Shown: piece by piece, positions 47,909 to 60,900 of the stretch | Position numbering within the stretch: the stretch's first letter is position 1 | Layout of the letters: every line of letters starts with the position of its first letter | NCBI RefSeq assembly: GCF_030463565.1 | Contig: NC_134643.1 | Span: 80,473,721 to 80,537,720, forward strand | Source: Pelecanus crispus | Lineage: Eukaryota; Chordata; Aves; Pelecaniformes; Pelecanidae | Length of the DNA stretch: 64,000 bases | Reading direction: 5' to 3' | Program-made: the position numbers and the translations under genes | The notes under the pieces: model-generated | What the model was told of the DNA's origin: nothing | Databases searched by the model: none | Seen by the model: the letters and a program-made list of their open reading frames with translations, nothing else

Positions 47909-49406
47909 CTTAAGTCACAAGTATTAACACTTACACCAGTTAAGTTTCTGTGTCATCAGAAGAACAGCACAGTTTGTTGTTGCCTTCCTTGAATTTGATT
48001 TTAGTACAGGCAAAAGAAAGATCGTACTGACTTACCTATGGGCACCAAATTCCATGTACACTAACTGTTGTTTTGGATCCCCTTGCCCAAATACCAATTT
48101 CTGTAGCTTCTGCTATGTAACAGGAAGACAGCCCACAATAGCCCACAGACTCAATTTGATCTTTCTGCGATTAACAGCCCTGCATTACTACAACACATTC
48201 TGATGCTTTTCCAGGAAGTATTTCTGGGATGCTTGTCTTTGCAAATATTCTTTATAAACGTTAACCAGGCAGATATTTGTGGTGTGTATACCCTTATGCT
48301 GTCTAGTCTAGCGATAAGACAGATTTTCTTTTTTGTTTCTACAGATCTTTTGTTGTAGAAAAAAAAAATCAAAAGACTGGCTTTTTAGTTTGCCGAGAAG
48401 TTGAAGAGTAAAATATAAAAGGCAATGGTTCTTTGTACTAAAACTCTTTGAAAAGCTTTAATTACAGGGCTTGTTCACTTCAAGACACCAAATCAAATCT
48501 TAGCCTTTTATGTAGCAGTAATAAAATGCCACTGCACCGGCTTTCTTCTGGCTCTGGCATCTCACAGTGTGCAGTGACAGTATTTGCTCTAGCTAGCAGG
48601 TGAGGAGATACTGAGTGAAAAATGAACAATGAGCCTGAGCGAGATTGAAATCTTGGGAAATTTTTGTTACTCAAACCTTTTAACTCTCTTACCTTTCCAC
48701 AAATAAACCAGACTAACACCTAGGTGAAACCACCTGGAGGTATCTGGATTTTCTCATAAGGAAGTTTTTCAGCCTCAAACACCCTGCATAAGTAAATTGG
48801 TTTTGATTTTTTTTTTTCATCTCTACTGCTAAAAGTCACTGTAAGGGATGTAGCATCCCAAGAGAAGGCAGCCTTTTATTAGAAAGCTGACTTTTTAAAA
48901 GTTACCCATAAACTAACTAGCATTTGCTATAATCAAGATTGCATTAGTAGAATAAACCTAATTTGACTTTTATTGTTTCTTATTAAGAAAGGAATTCTGG
49001 GGAGAGCCATATATTGCAATATGAGTCAGTACTGGAGTTGATAACTTGCACAATAAATCCAGTAAAACTGGAGATTATGGAGCCTTTTATGCCTCATCTA
49101 GTTAAAGAGACTTGGAGCCAGTTAATAAAATAGCAGACTGAAACTTTCTTACAGAGATTTCTTATTGTAGTATATTCTAGTAAAATATTAAAACTCAGAA
49201 GTAACCTAATAGCTTTTTTCTTTTGTAGAATGCAGGACCTTCATATTATAACTTTTCAAGCGTTTATGGGTTACATAGTATTCAAGTAGTTAAAGCTGAG
49301 GCCTGAAGACATTGCTACGGTAATTAGGCTCAAATGTCTTCTTTCTGTGATACAGTACCTATGAGTTTCTGCACGAAGGCCCAGATTCTCAAATGAAAGA
49401 ATGGAA
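47909..49406. other. Intergenic, nothing recognised
   Basis: No gene or repeat family identified. Confidence 0.5.
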
Positions 49407-49904
49407 GGTACAAGAAGGACATGGAACTGCTGGAGCGGGTCCAGAGGAGGGCCACAAAAATGATCGGAGGGCTGGAGCACCTCTCCTACAAGGCCAGGCT
49501 GAGAGAGTTGGTGTTGTTCAGGCTGGAGAAGAGAAGGCTGCGGGGAGACCTTATTGCAGCCTTTCAGTACTTAAAGGGGGCCTACAGGAAAGATGGGGAC
49601 AATCTTTTTAGCAAGGCCTGTTGTGACAGGACAAGGAGTAATGGTTTTAAAGTAAAGGATGGTAGATTTAGACTGGATATAAGGAAGACATTTTTTGCAA
49701 TGAGGGTGGTGAAGCACTGGAACAGGTTGCCCAGAGAGGTAGTGGAGGGCCCATAGAATCCCTGGCAACATTCCAGGCCAGGTTGGATGGGGCTCTGAGC
49801 AACCTGATCTGGTTAAAGCTGTCCCTGCTCACTGCAGTGGGGTTGGGCTAGATGACCTCTAAAGGTCCCTTCCAACCCAAAGCATTCTATGATTCTGTGA
49901 TTCT
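49407..49904 (+). mobile_element. CR1 LINE, 5'-truncated, 3' end complete
   Basis: Begins within ORF2 at [17 protein letters not shown] and continues through [56 protein letters not shown] and [13 protein letters not shown], then a frame break, the 3' UTR GGGTTGGGCTAGATGACCTC and the tail ATTCTATGATTCTGTGATTC. Closely related to the copy at 1146-1420. Confidence 0.96.
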
Positions 49905-52900
49905 AAAGTAAGTATCCAAATATCCCTGGGCTGGGATCTGCAATCTTTATTGGAATGATAGCATACGTTATAGCAAAACACTTTGTAACAACATGCGTTA
50001 AATGGGATTCGTAACCCAGATCTCACACCAAAAATCATATATGATACATAATATGGTTTTCATCTGTTATGTTAATCCAAGTAAGTGTAACGTAAATGTG
50101 GTGTAACGCTTCATTTCTCTTTAGGCATACTACAGGGTACAAGGCATGGCAGCTGGCTGATACAAAGAACTTTGCTTCTTAAGTAAGATTTCATTTGGCT
50201 TGCATTCCTGGACTAAAGTGATATATTCGCAGCTTCCGATGTAGACTTGGTCCTGACTTCACAGGAATTACAATTATAGATAACCTCAGCTATATTCCCA
50301 AATTAGCAGTTAGGCTCAACTATTTAAGCTACAGGAGAGATCGTATCACCAACCACCTACAAAGCAACGGTTTACTAGAAAATCCATGAGATCTGTTCAG
50401 TCAGTAGCATTATCATGCAAACAATTCCCCAGTTGATCAGTACATCAGACAGCCAGTCTGACTGGCCACTGCAGGGTCATGGGGTTCCTGTCCTCAGGGC
50501 TTCTTTTTGCTGCAGTTCAAGATAAGTCCAAGATCTTAAGCAATGCTTTTCTACTGCACTTCTGCACTGCATACTGGACCCATGTGCTAGTCACCTTTAT
50601 AGCTCTCTGCTTGCTGATCTGTTGATTGTGTTTTTAAGCTTGTTAAATATATGTCGAGGTAGAACAAGTAGCCATTGGACCACAAAAGCCCAGCCAAGCA
50701 AAAAAAAAAAACCCTCAGTACTTAGTACTGCATCCGATATGTTCTAACAGAGCAGAGTAACACCCCTACTTTTGTGCCGATTTTATGCATATTTTATTTC
50801 TGCAAATACTTTGGCAAACATTTTCAACATCTGGCATTTGATAACCAAGAAAGACCTTTATGCCAGTTCACCCAGTTCACCAACATGTTCTTAAAATAAT
50901 ATTCCCAAGGTTCATTTCTCTGACCTAGCTATGTTTTTCACTAAGCAGCAACTTATTCAAGCAAAATTTGAGTATTTGCAACTTCCTGTCTGGCTTTCTC
51001 TCTGCCCATTCTTTACAGTAATATGCTTGATTTAAATCTGTTCCTTCCAGTCTCTATAATGTTTTATTTCCTTTTATCTTTAGTCAGTTACACTCCATAG
51101 TTTCTCAAAGCAAACTCATATATTCAGACTTCATTATAAACAGTTCAAACTAAATTCAAGGTCAGAAAGACTTCATCTAACAGAGTTAATTTCCCCCATC
51201 ATTTGCCCTTTTTAATATATATTTTTTTCCACATATGACTACATGGAAATGATTACACTCTCACTGAAGCTAATGTTACTGGGGTCTAGAAAATGGATTT
51301 GAATTACAGGAATTTATTATTAATCCAATAATTATTAATTTAATAATGGTTAAGTATTGGATTAATTTATTGGGGGGGAACCCATGGTAAATGAATCAAA
51401 CGAGTTGTGTTTAATCCTAAAAGGGAGCATACTATAAAATTATATTCTGGCATTTTGTCCTGTATGCAGTGCAGAGTCAAATCTACTATTAAAGCTTATA
51501 CTGCTATTCAAAAAGACCTCAAAAAAAATTCCTAAGAAGCTGTAGCTTATCATCTCTTCCCTGTCTCACTGAAAGCACGGGACAGCAGCAGCAAATCGTA
51601 TGCATTGAAGAATACTGACTGCGATTCAGACAGTGTGGGAGAGGTAGGTGCAAGGTAATGCAGAACTTGCGTGCAGTTACGCTCTGTTAAGTAAAAGTTG
51701 ACTGTAGGGAGACCTTGTTGGTATCTGTCACTGAAGATCCACTTACCACTTGGCAACTTTAAAAATAAGCGCTAGCGTACACCTGCAGTTACATACAGAA
51801 TTATTTTGCCGATCACATCACTCTGAAGGGCTTATACACATACAGTGCTGGAAGTAAAAATTAAAAGGTCATCTTTGAAAATTAATCTCTGTGTTCAATC
51901 ATAGGTAAACGCTAAGTGAACTGACACTGGCTTTTGAAAAGATAGTTTGAATTTCTGATAGTATCTTTCTTCTTCAAAGCATTTTATACATTATTCTGTT
52001 CACAAAGATGACAAACTAGTAAGATCCAGTCAGCTCTGAGGTAGAAAAAGGTAATCACCTACCAGGGAGTAACTAGCAGTTCCACTGTGCATGCAGAAGG
52101 AATTTTATCTCAATCAACGGGGGCAAATTGGCTTCCTGCTATGAAAAAAATTAAGACACGAGTTAGTTGGTGTCTTAAAGATAATTTTCAGCAAGATAAT
52201 TTTCAGCAAGCTTGATAAACTTTCATTACGAGTTTTACTTGTTTTCTTTCAAACCAGCCAGTTCTGGCGTAACGTAAGCTAGGGTTTACTTTATCATAAC
52301 TTATTAAACAGTAAGATGTCAAAAGCAAATCAGCATTACATCTCAGTGCATAAAACCACAGCTGAATAATCAGACACATTGCCTCTTCCAGACAAAACCA
52401 ACCAGCTGCATTTCTTATCCTGATTACATCACTTCGAGTAATATTTCCAAAGTCTGCAAGAAAGCCCAAAATAAGCAACTGAATTAACGTATTATTTAGT
52501 ACACTTGGAGAAACATATGAATTTACTATAATATGAGAGAGAAATCTTAGGTTGAATCAAGTGGTAAGCTTCCGCAGTTATTTCTTTCAAAATATATGTT
52601 CTACCTCTCAGAGTTTCTCAATTGTAGCAACAGCATTGGCTTTTCTTTGTTGCTTCTTGAAACAAACTCCTTCCTGTTTCAAAGCTTACAGGTTTCAACA
52701 CACTTCATCGTCCTCACTGTGACTTTTGCTACTGAACTTTATGCCAATTTTCTTGTAATGGTGTTTCCTTGTCTCTCATGTACAGTTTGAATAATAACAA
52801 GGAAATATAATGAAAAATAATACATTGTTGACTCTTCTTGCAGTTTTGGAAAACTATACTAAACCTCCTTTTGATTATATTTCATATGGCTACTTTTGGA

Positions 52901-54899
52901 CCATATCAGATTGAAAAGTATTGATATTCTTTGTCCTTAGTGACTTTCCTAATGCCTTGCAAGAGCTTATGTAATTTATTATTGTTGTGAGTACTGTTGG
53001 GGTTTTTAAATAATAGTTTTGCAGCCTACGGATATAAAAGGAGCAACTTACAGGAAAAGGTAGTAACATTTATCAGATGAATTGATTCAGATTAAAAAAT
53101 GGAAAAGCTTTAAAGGGCCTTTCTTCACAAATATTTCCTTTCATATTACTTTTTAAATAAATGCAAAACAAAGAAGAATAGTAGGAATTCTGAATCAGGG
53201 TGGGTCTGACCTTGAGTCTCAAGCTCAGGAAAATATTTAGCCAGTCTTTGTGACTTCTATCTACAGCTGACAAAATATTCTAAGATATTCAGCAAATAAT
53301 TTAGTAATACATTCCAACGTTATTACAACACAGTGTCAAATGGCATTCCAAGCTGGATTTCCCACACAGTTACTGGAGTTTAGGGAGCAGAATATCACCT
53401 GGTTCTTTTAAAACACAAGATCGTTGACCTTCAGGGTTACTGAACCCTAAATATCAGCATGTTAAAATACCTTGCTGGCTGACTGACAGTAGCGAAGGGT
53501 GAAAGGCAAAGAGCTAGAAGCATTGCAGAGCTTCTTCAACTCAACCATATTTGAGTTTTCAGGTGAGACTGTAGTTACATTCTTTCCTCTCCCTTCCTGC
53601 TCTCTCCGATCCTATCCTCCATCTTCCTTACCACTATGAATATGATTCTCCAAGTGTTTGTTAAGCCTTTCTAGGGACACTACAATACAGTCAAAACAGT
53701 GACAAAGTAAGAACTGATGTCTAGGGAATATTACACGGACAGTTCACAAGGACACAATGTTCTTACACAAACTGAAAGTTAGTGAAGTCAGCACGGTCAA
53801 CACAACTATTCTTGCCAAAAGTAACACCAGACACAGAGTAAAACCAGTGGGTTTATGTTTCATCTGTAAAACTGGCCATCCTTGCCAAAATTCTTCCTAA
53901 AATGATACTAGAGTATCTATATGTACAGAGGAGAATGTTCAAATCTATCATACAGGCATGCAAAACCTGTGAATCCTGCTTGTACCCCAAAACAATAGAA
54001 GTGACTGACTAGAGAAACAAAGAAAATCTTTTAAGACCTATGTTTGGGAAGCTTATACCAACAAGTACTTCAGGTGGTCAGAAATCTCTAAAATGGTACC
54101 ATGAACTCCAGTTAAGAAATTAAAATCGGAGAATGACCTATTTTCAACACAGTTTTGCAGCTGGCATTTGGGGGTACCGTTCTGCAGGAGTACCCCTGGG
54201 CACAGTTAGCAGCCTTTCCATACCCGACTGCCCGGTCTGCACGCGTAGCTGCCTCCTCTCGTGAGGTGGTCTCGTTAAACCCACAGCCCTGCTAAGCAAG
54301 CTGGGCACTGCTGTTAGCAAACAGGGTGGAACTGAGCTGAAGAGTGTGAATCAAATGCCTTGATAAGCCATGGTGAAGGAACTTTGAGTTTTTAGAGATT
54401 AAAATTTTGTAAGAAGCTTTTTTAAATCTTTTAAAAAAAGAAGTAGTTTTAAGAGATTAAAGATTAATTAAAAGAAAAAAAAAAAAAAGAAAAGAAAAAA
54501 GGCAATTTGAAGAGGAAAGCCTTGGCTCTTGGTTTTCAGACGTGAGCACCGGGCTGCGCTGCCGTCGCTGGCGATGACCCAGGCCACCCGCTGTTAACAC
54601 ATCGCCGTATTACGTCTAATTATGCCTCGGTCAGCGCAGACAGCCCAGCCCAGCCTTCAGCAGAGGCACGGAAGGTAGCACTACAATCTCCTTTCGCTGT
54701 TGCTGTTTCGCGCTCTCATCACCCTGATACTTCTCATCACCACTACTTCTGCCACCTGTAAGTTTTCATGGCGCTAACCCCCTTAATCTTCACGTTTCCC
54801 AGTTCCTTTTCTCCTGGAACTGATAATCGATTCTTCTGTTTCACGCAGGCTCCTAGACGGCTAAGTTGTAATTTTGCCTGTAAAGACTTCCAAGCGTTT
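49905..54899. other. Intergenic upstream of the FAM118A CpG island
   Basis: AT-rich; no gene recognised. A 15-bp perfect tandem duplication AGATAATTTTCAGCA lies at 52179-52208, and an A/AAAAG-rich tract at about 54465-54500. Confidence 0.5.
52179..52208 (+). repeat. 15-bp perfect tandem duplication
   Basis: AGATAATTTTCAGCA occurs twice in a row (52179-52193, 52194-52208). Being perfect in non-coding DNA, it is probably recent or possibly polymorphic. Confidence 0.95.
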
Positions 54900-55495
54900 T
54901 CAGGGGTGCGTGAGCGTTACCCCGCTCCGTTTTACGAAGAAAGCGAGACGTCGGAGCGCGCACCCTCTCACCCGGCGTTGCCCAGCTCGCCGGGGTGGTG
55001 GGGGGTGCGGCTCCGTTCCGCGCCGCTGCCGCCCCGCCACCGCCCGGGTGCGAGTGACACGGCTCGCCTTTGGCAAGCGGATTTTAATGCGGCGAGTGCT
55101 GTGCTGCCCCGCGGGGCTAGCCGCACGGCATCGCCAGGGGCTCCCGCCGGCGCCGGGCCGGAACCCTCCTCGGCCGGAACCTTGCTGCTGGGGCGGCTGT
55201 TTCCTAGCCGGCGGGGAAAGCTTTGGGGAGGGGACGGCCCGGCCGGCGAGGCGGGGCGGTCGCCGCCGCCGCGGGGGTGGCGGTGTGGGGGCGGAGCCTC
55301 GTGCCGCTGGCCCCGCCCCAGCGGCGCGCGGCGGGGGCGGGGCATCGCGGGGCCGCTCCCATGAGGTAACGGCGCCGGAGCCCGGCCCTGAGCCGGCGGG
55401 GCGGGGGGGGCAGCTGTCACCGCTCGGGTCCGCGCCTGGCGTCGCCGCCATCCCCCTCCCCGCCGCCTCCAGAGCCATCTCCCCCGGGGCGACAA

Positions 55496-55533
55496 GGCCG
55501 GGCCGGGCCGGGCCGGGCCGGGCCGGGCCGGGC
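55496..55533 (+). repeat. (GGCCG)n pentamer microsatellite
   Basis: A perfect run of about 7.6 GGCCG units (38 bp) in the FAM118A CpG island, ending two bases before an ATG at 55535. Length-variable in principle and able to form strong secondary structure in RNA. Confidence 0.95.
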
Positions 55534-55534
55534 G

Positions 55535-55561
55535 ATGGCGGCGCGGGGCGCGTGCTGCTGA
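55535..55561 (+). other. Potential upstream ORF, 8 codons, in FAM118A leader
   Basis: ATGGCGGCGCGGGG... ends in TGA at 55559-55561. The start has G at -3 and G at +4 (strong context). It counts as a uORF only if transcription starts upstream of 55535, which the sequence alone does not settle. Confidence 0.35.
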
Positions 55562-55706
55562 GCGGAGGCAGGGCCGGCCGGGCCGCCCGGGCGGGGCACC
55601 CGCGGTTCCCGGGCGGGTCGGGCGGCAGCAGCGGCAGCGACAGGGTCTCGTCTCCAGCCCCGCCGGCGCAGGCCGGGCCGGGGGAGCGGCTGCGCTTGAC
55701 TCACCG

Positions 55707-57868
55707 GTGAGGGAGGAGGAGGAGGAGGAGGAGGAGGATGTGCCGCCGGCCGGCTCTCGCCACGCCCGCGGGCAGCGCTGAGTAGCAGCGGTTCAGTTCC
55801 CGGAGGGAGGCGGGGGATTTAACTCGGCAGCAGCTACTGTCCTGCCCAGCCCGCTGCTGCCGGGCTTTTTCCCGGAGAATCAGCGGGCACGGTGCGGTGG
55901 GTAGGGGAAGAGGCTTTCCTTTGCCCGCTGCTTCCGTCGTGGTGAACATTTTAGGCTGTTTGCCTGTATTAAACCGCCTGGAAAAAATCGTTTGGTTCAA
56001 TCAAAGCGTTGACTTGACGTTGCATTCAGCGAATAGAGCTCTTCTTTCATGGGTAGATCCTTAAAACTTATTTTCTTGAACACGAATTAAACACAAAATT
56101 CGAATTTGTTCTGACGAACCCTCCTTGTGTTTGGGGTAAAGACCCGGCTGCCATTCAGCGCTCTCAGGCGTACCTGGATTATGGTGGGGTCCCATTTCCA
56201 GGCTGCCATGAGGAAAGGTTGAAAAGCAGCTGCGTGCCTTCGGTTAGTCCAGTGTGTCTTTTTAAAAGTAAATCAGTCGTAAATGCTGGTGGCCAGGTCC
56301 TCTGTTTCTCTGGGTATGCTCATCGAAGAGGCGTTTATTACATCTATTAAGAGAATGTTCAAGGCTAGTCACAATTATTCAGTACTCGGAGGCATGGAGA
56401 AATTTGAACATCATTTGCAGCCATTTAGCTATTAATGGGTTGGTGATAATTGCTGCCACTTATTTGCACAGCTTCTGCTTCCAGGAAGCAACTTGAAGGG
56501 ACAAAAGGAAACAAGAAGGTGTAAAATGTTGGTTCTGACAGCATCCTGTGGCGAGATGCTTATTTTATTAATTTTGGTCAGTTACTAATGTAATTATTCA
56601 CGCTTTCCTGGGGAATCCTTCCCAAATACTTCGCTGGATGGGGTTATAAAATAATACAATCTTTTTCGGAATAAGTTGCGCTTCCTTCATGTGTTGTTTT
56701 TGCATTGTGAACTCATAACTTTTCCATATATAAAGGAATCTTTTTCTCTAGATTTTGAAGTGTTTTGCTCTAGGTAGGTTATAGTTCTGAATCTTGAGTG
56801 TGCTAATGTTCTTTGGATGATAGTATGGTATCTTTGTAGGATGCTGTCAGTGAAGGAAGGGAGCGTGGAGAAAATAAACATTGCAAGAAGAAAAGATTTT
56901 TCCACTTGAAAAGACATCCTGGGTGCATTTGCAGAAGAGATCTGTGTGTTTTCCTCAGAAATGTTGATGTCCCTCTATCATAGGGTGGGGTTTTTTGGTT
57001 TTGTTTTTTTTTCTTTGGGTTTTTTTTCTGGTCAGATGATCTCCAAACCTAGGCCTCTTGCTTCCAAATTAGCTTCCAGCATGTGAACCTGAGAGCTGGC
57101 AAGTAGTCTTATGAGCCATGGGGTCTGGCAGAATGCTTATTTGAGGAATTAGGGTCTGCAGTCTCCACAACCACAGGCTAAGATATGTTTCAAAGCCAAA
57201 CAAAAAATACATCCTTATAAAAAGAAAACCAAGAATTAATGTAGTAAAACTTGGGGATTTCTGAGTGATGATAGTGTAGCCAAATTCTCTTGCAGTCCTT
57301 CTTATGCTTTAGACATAAGATAATATAGATGATGCAGAAATAAGTTTTTATTTAAAATACTTGCCAAGAAAAAAGTCTTTTCATGTTACGTGGTCTGGTA
57401 GAGTAGCCAGGTGGCTAGCAGAGGGCCTCTCATGATCATTATGTGTTGCAGAAGTCTGGTTTCCACAAACTTGGTTGAATCAGCTGATTATTATGAAAAA
57501 AATAAATTCAAGAAATGCATTCGTTTACTTGAAAATAATTAACATTTTAGTGGGTATGATAAAATTTATCTCGAATTCAGACACAAGTGTTTTTTAGCTG
57601 CATGAATAGCTGTATCTCTGTTAGCTTCAAAATGTCAATCGACGGAGCTTAAATGGAGCTGTGGTAGGTTTACACACTCGTGCTTTGTCAGCTTTGTTTC
57701 TGTTGGTGCGTTGCTTAACTGGGATGTGACATACAGAGCCTTGATTTTAAAATACTTGATAAGAATAAATACAAAATGCTAACAGTAATACAGATGTATT
57801 TAAAAAAACAGGCTTTAATTTTGGCCTTTTTTAAGGTAGAAGCATTAAGAACTTTTTATTTTATTTAG
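55707..57868 (+). other. FAM118A: FAM118A intron 1
   Basis: Starts in the CpG island with the GGA array, then falls to AT-rich sequence with T runs near 57000-57030. No exon, transposon or RNA gene recognised. Confidence 0.55.
55712..55739 (+). repeat. (GGA)n trinucleotide microsatellite
   Basis: About nine GGA units starting five bases into the presumed FAM118A intron 1, directly after the GTGAGG donor. A G-rich tract at this position can influence splicing at that donor (inference). Confidence 0.9.
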
Positions 57869-57877
57869 GGCTCAGAA

Positions 57878-57924
57878 ATGGATTCATCAGAACAATCAAC
57901 AATTAGAAGTGAGCAGAAATCCAG
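57878..57924 (+). CDS. FAM118A: FAM118A coding exon 1
   Basis: The exon begins at 57869 after TTTATTTAG with nine leader bases, then ATG with G at -3 and +4. Encodes residues 1-15 (MDSSEQSTIRSEQKS) and two bases of Arg16. Donor CAG|GTAACT, phase 2. Confidence 0.92.
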
Positions 57925-60900
57925 GTAACTTGGGTTGCAAAGGTTATACAAAACTGTCTCTTAATGAAAATCTGAAAACACAGTGGAAAGACATTACTGA
58001 AAACTGGATACGAGAACAGCATAATGCGTGAAAACTTGAAATGATCCCAGACGCTAGTTTCTCCACTGACCGACTGCTTCATACGCAGTTAAGCTGTTTG
58101 TGAGGAATAAATAATGGAATTGTTGAGAGGAAACAATTTGTGCTGAATGTAGCAGGAAGGCATGGGGATTATCAGCAACATATTCTTTGTAGGCATTAGC
58201 TAGCAACCTTATCTACAGGTTTATTAATTGCTTTGCCTGAGGCCATTTCAAGTTAAACATTATCGTTTTAGCTAGATAGCTTCAGCTGATTGTGAAGTAA
58301 GAAGTGTTAAACATCCATATTACCACATTAACAGGAATTAAAAATCTGTAAAGGTAGTTTTGACAGTCAAAGGAATTCTAGGGTTCTGTGTTACTGAAAT
58401 CCTTGTTTGTATACAGTGAATTCACTGTATGGTTTGAATGCATTTTCACTTCTTTGCAAAGTAATCACGAAAGCCAGAGTTGCTCAACAGCTTCTTGTGC
58501 TGGCTTGCACAGTGAATACTGACGTTGAACCAAATATGCCTTTGAGAGTAATCTGTAGTTACTAACATCTGAATAGTGGGCTAGATGAACCCTTGATCTG
58601 AACAAGCATGACTGTTCCTATGTTCATGTATCCTAAAGTGAGGACAAATGAGAATAAAAGATACTGCTTTTTCCTAGAAAAGCAAAAATTTGTTTCTTTG
58701 AAATATTGTGACTTGTCCCTTTGAAATAGTTCTACTTGCTCTCAATCAGACCTGTATTAAGTAAATTGTGGGACAGTCCTTTGCTTTTTTCAGAATTTCT
58801 TTTGAAAGGGTGTTTGGCTAGCCCAGTGGACTGAAAATTGGTAATTGCCAATTTGGATCTCAAAGACATTAGTGATTTTAAGTTGTTGCCATTTTTTGGC
58901 TTACATTAATTGTGCACACTTACTTGTCTATAATGACAATAAGACTTAAGTTGGTTTGGGGAAGGCTGTGAACTGCTGCCGATACCATTTTTCTGCCTAA
59001 AAATGGAGAACTCTTCCTTTTGGCTAGTTAGTATTTTGCACAAGTGTTATAGGACTTCTTGAGTCAGTCGTGAGATCTCCGGACAAGTTAGAAAATGCAC
59101 TGTAAAAGATGAAGATTTTTGTTTTCTGTTTTAAAGAAAATTCTTAAAAAGTCTAGTAAGAAAGCAGCCTCGGGACCTTCTTCTTGTAATTGGAACTGGG
59201 GTAAGTGCTGCAGTAGCACCAGGAATCCCAGCACTGTGCTCTTGGAGAAGCTGCATTGAGGCTGTAATTGAAGCAGCTGAACAGCTGGAGGTGCTTCATC
59301 CGGGAGATGTTGCTGAATTTCGTAAAAAAGTAATCAAGGATAGAGACCTGCTTGTGGTTGCACATGATCTCATCAGGAAAATGTCACCAGTAAGTATGCT
59401 TATAACTTATACTGATTTTTAAAATTATTATATACTTTTTATTTTGTTGTCAACAAAAATTCTTTTCAGTTTTTTAAAACTTGAAATTTTTCTGGTAAAA
59501 ATTGAAATTTTGATGGTAATCATACAGCACACTGTACGTTTTGGAGAGGCTAAAAAAATCCTTGTTTTTTAGTGTAAGTAAGCTTTTGTCATAATTAATG
59601 CAGACAAGAGTCCTGACTATTAAATATCCACCATAAGGTTTCTTGGAACTGAAAGAGGAGTTTATAGCTCTGCTAGCTAAAACTAGAGATACCCTGAAAA
59701 TACAGGTAGAGCTTGACCCTACCAATAGCCTTAAATCACACAGACTTAATCACTGCTGTAGCTCACACTTCACTGAAGACAGTCCATACATGCCCAGTTT
59801 CTCAGCCGTTCATCTTAGGTTCCAGAGATTTTCACATTGTGTTAATAGATTTGCCAAGTCTTCTAGTTAAAGTAATTAGGGTGACATACATACTGCTAAG
59901 TTGTAGGATGTGTTGAGCGTTTTGCAACGTGTTGAGCTTCTCTACAGGTGAAGCGTAATAACCTCTCTCTTTTGGGAGGAGTCTGTATGTGTGGTTAGGC
60001 TTTGTAGCAGATTTAATGATTACTACATTTTCTCAACCAGGAAGGGAAAAAATAAAAAAATTAAAAAAAAAAAAAAAAACAAAACAACCCTCCCTTAATA
60101 GTATATCCCGACCTCTGAATCCAGGGAATGATAATTTTAGTACACTAACTGATTTTCAAAGCAGTAAGAGCATACTGAGAAAGGTGAGGTTTCCATGTAG
60201 TTAGGCCAGTAACTATATTGGGCTTATAAACAGACATTTGTTCTGTGTGCAATACAGTTTATTGAATAGGAAGCCTGTATATTTTACAGAATTGTTACAT
60301 GTTCCTGTCAGTCTCGGCAGATACTCTGGGCAAATGCAGCCTATGCTTTTAGGAAAGCATACCTTCATGTTTGTTTAGAAGTGACAAGTGAGGATTTAAC
60401 TGTAGCAAAATAGTTCTGGTTTATTGTACCTGTATTACTAGCTTCCTTGAGAAAACCAGACTATTTGAGCTACAGTAAGTGGAGGCAAGAGCGCCTGAAT
60501 AATTTGTTTTTGATGGTTTTGTACATTCAGACCTTTTATGCTTTGTATACTATGTAAGCTCTCTTTTATTAAGTGGGCAAATGATGTGGGTTTTCTGTTG
60601 GAAGCAATTATAATGGTGCATGTGGTCTTTATGAAGTGTTCATCTTTTTCTTTCTTCAGCGTACTGGGGATACGAAGCCCAACTTCTTCCAGGATTGCTT
60701 AATGGAGGTGTTTGATAATTTAGAACACCACATTCAGAATCCTGTTGTTCTGCAATCGATCCTGAGACTCATGGAGAGAGGCACAATGGTTCTGACTACA
60801 AACTATGATAATTTACTTGAAATATTTGGTCAGCAACAGGGTAAACCTATGGAATCTCTAGACTTGAAAGATAAGGATAAGGTATGATCAGAGCAGTAAA

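Larger units (their letters stand above)
55380..55706 (+). other. FAM118A: FAM118A non-coding exon 1 (5' UTR), start uncertain
   Basis: A strong donor, CACCG|GTGAGG, closes at 55706 inside the CpG island, and the next + strand acceptor with gene sequence is 57868/57869. The transcription start is not determined; I place it somewhere in 55.35-55.55 kb. In the spliced frame an in-frame stop lies upstream at 55362-55364, consistent with translation starting at 57878. Confidence 0.55.
54900..55930. promoter_or_regulatory. FAM118A: CpG-island promoter of FAM118A
   Basis: Abrupt rise to very high GC with dense CpG, unlike the AT-rich flanks. Sp1/KLF-type GC boxes are visible near 55287-55293, 55311-55319 (CCCCGCCCC) and 55333-55343 (GGGGGCGGGGC). 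No TATA box is seen. This fits a broad housekeeping promoter upstream of the FAM118A coding exons. The long open frames here on both strands are a by-product of base composition. Confidence 0.85.

Noticed and set aside
54874-55710. 278-codon open frame in the FAM118A CpG island
   Set aside because: Rich in Arg, Pro, Gly and Ala, overlapped by long frames in other registers and on the minus strand (54900-55478, 54968-55495). Explained by extreme GC; runs through the presumed exon 1 donor and is out of frame with FAM118A.
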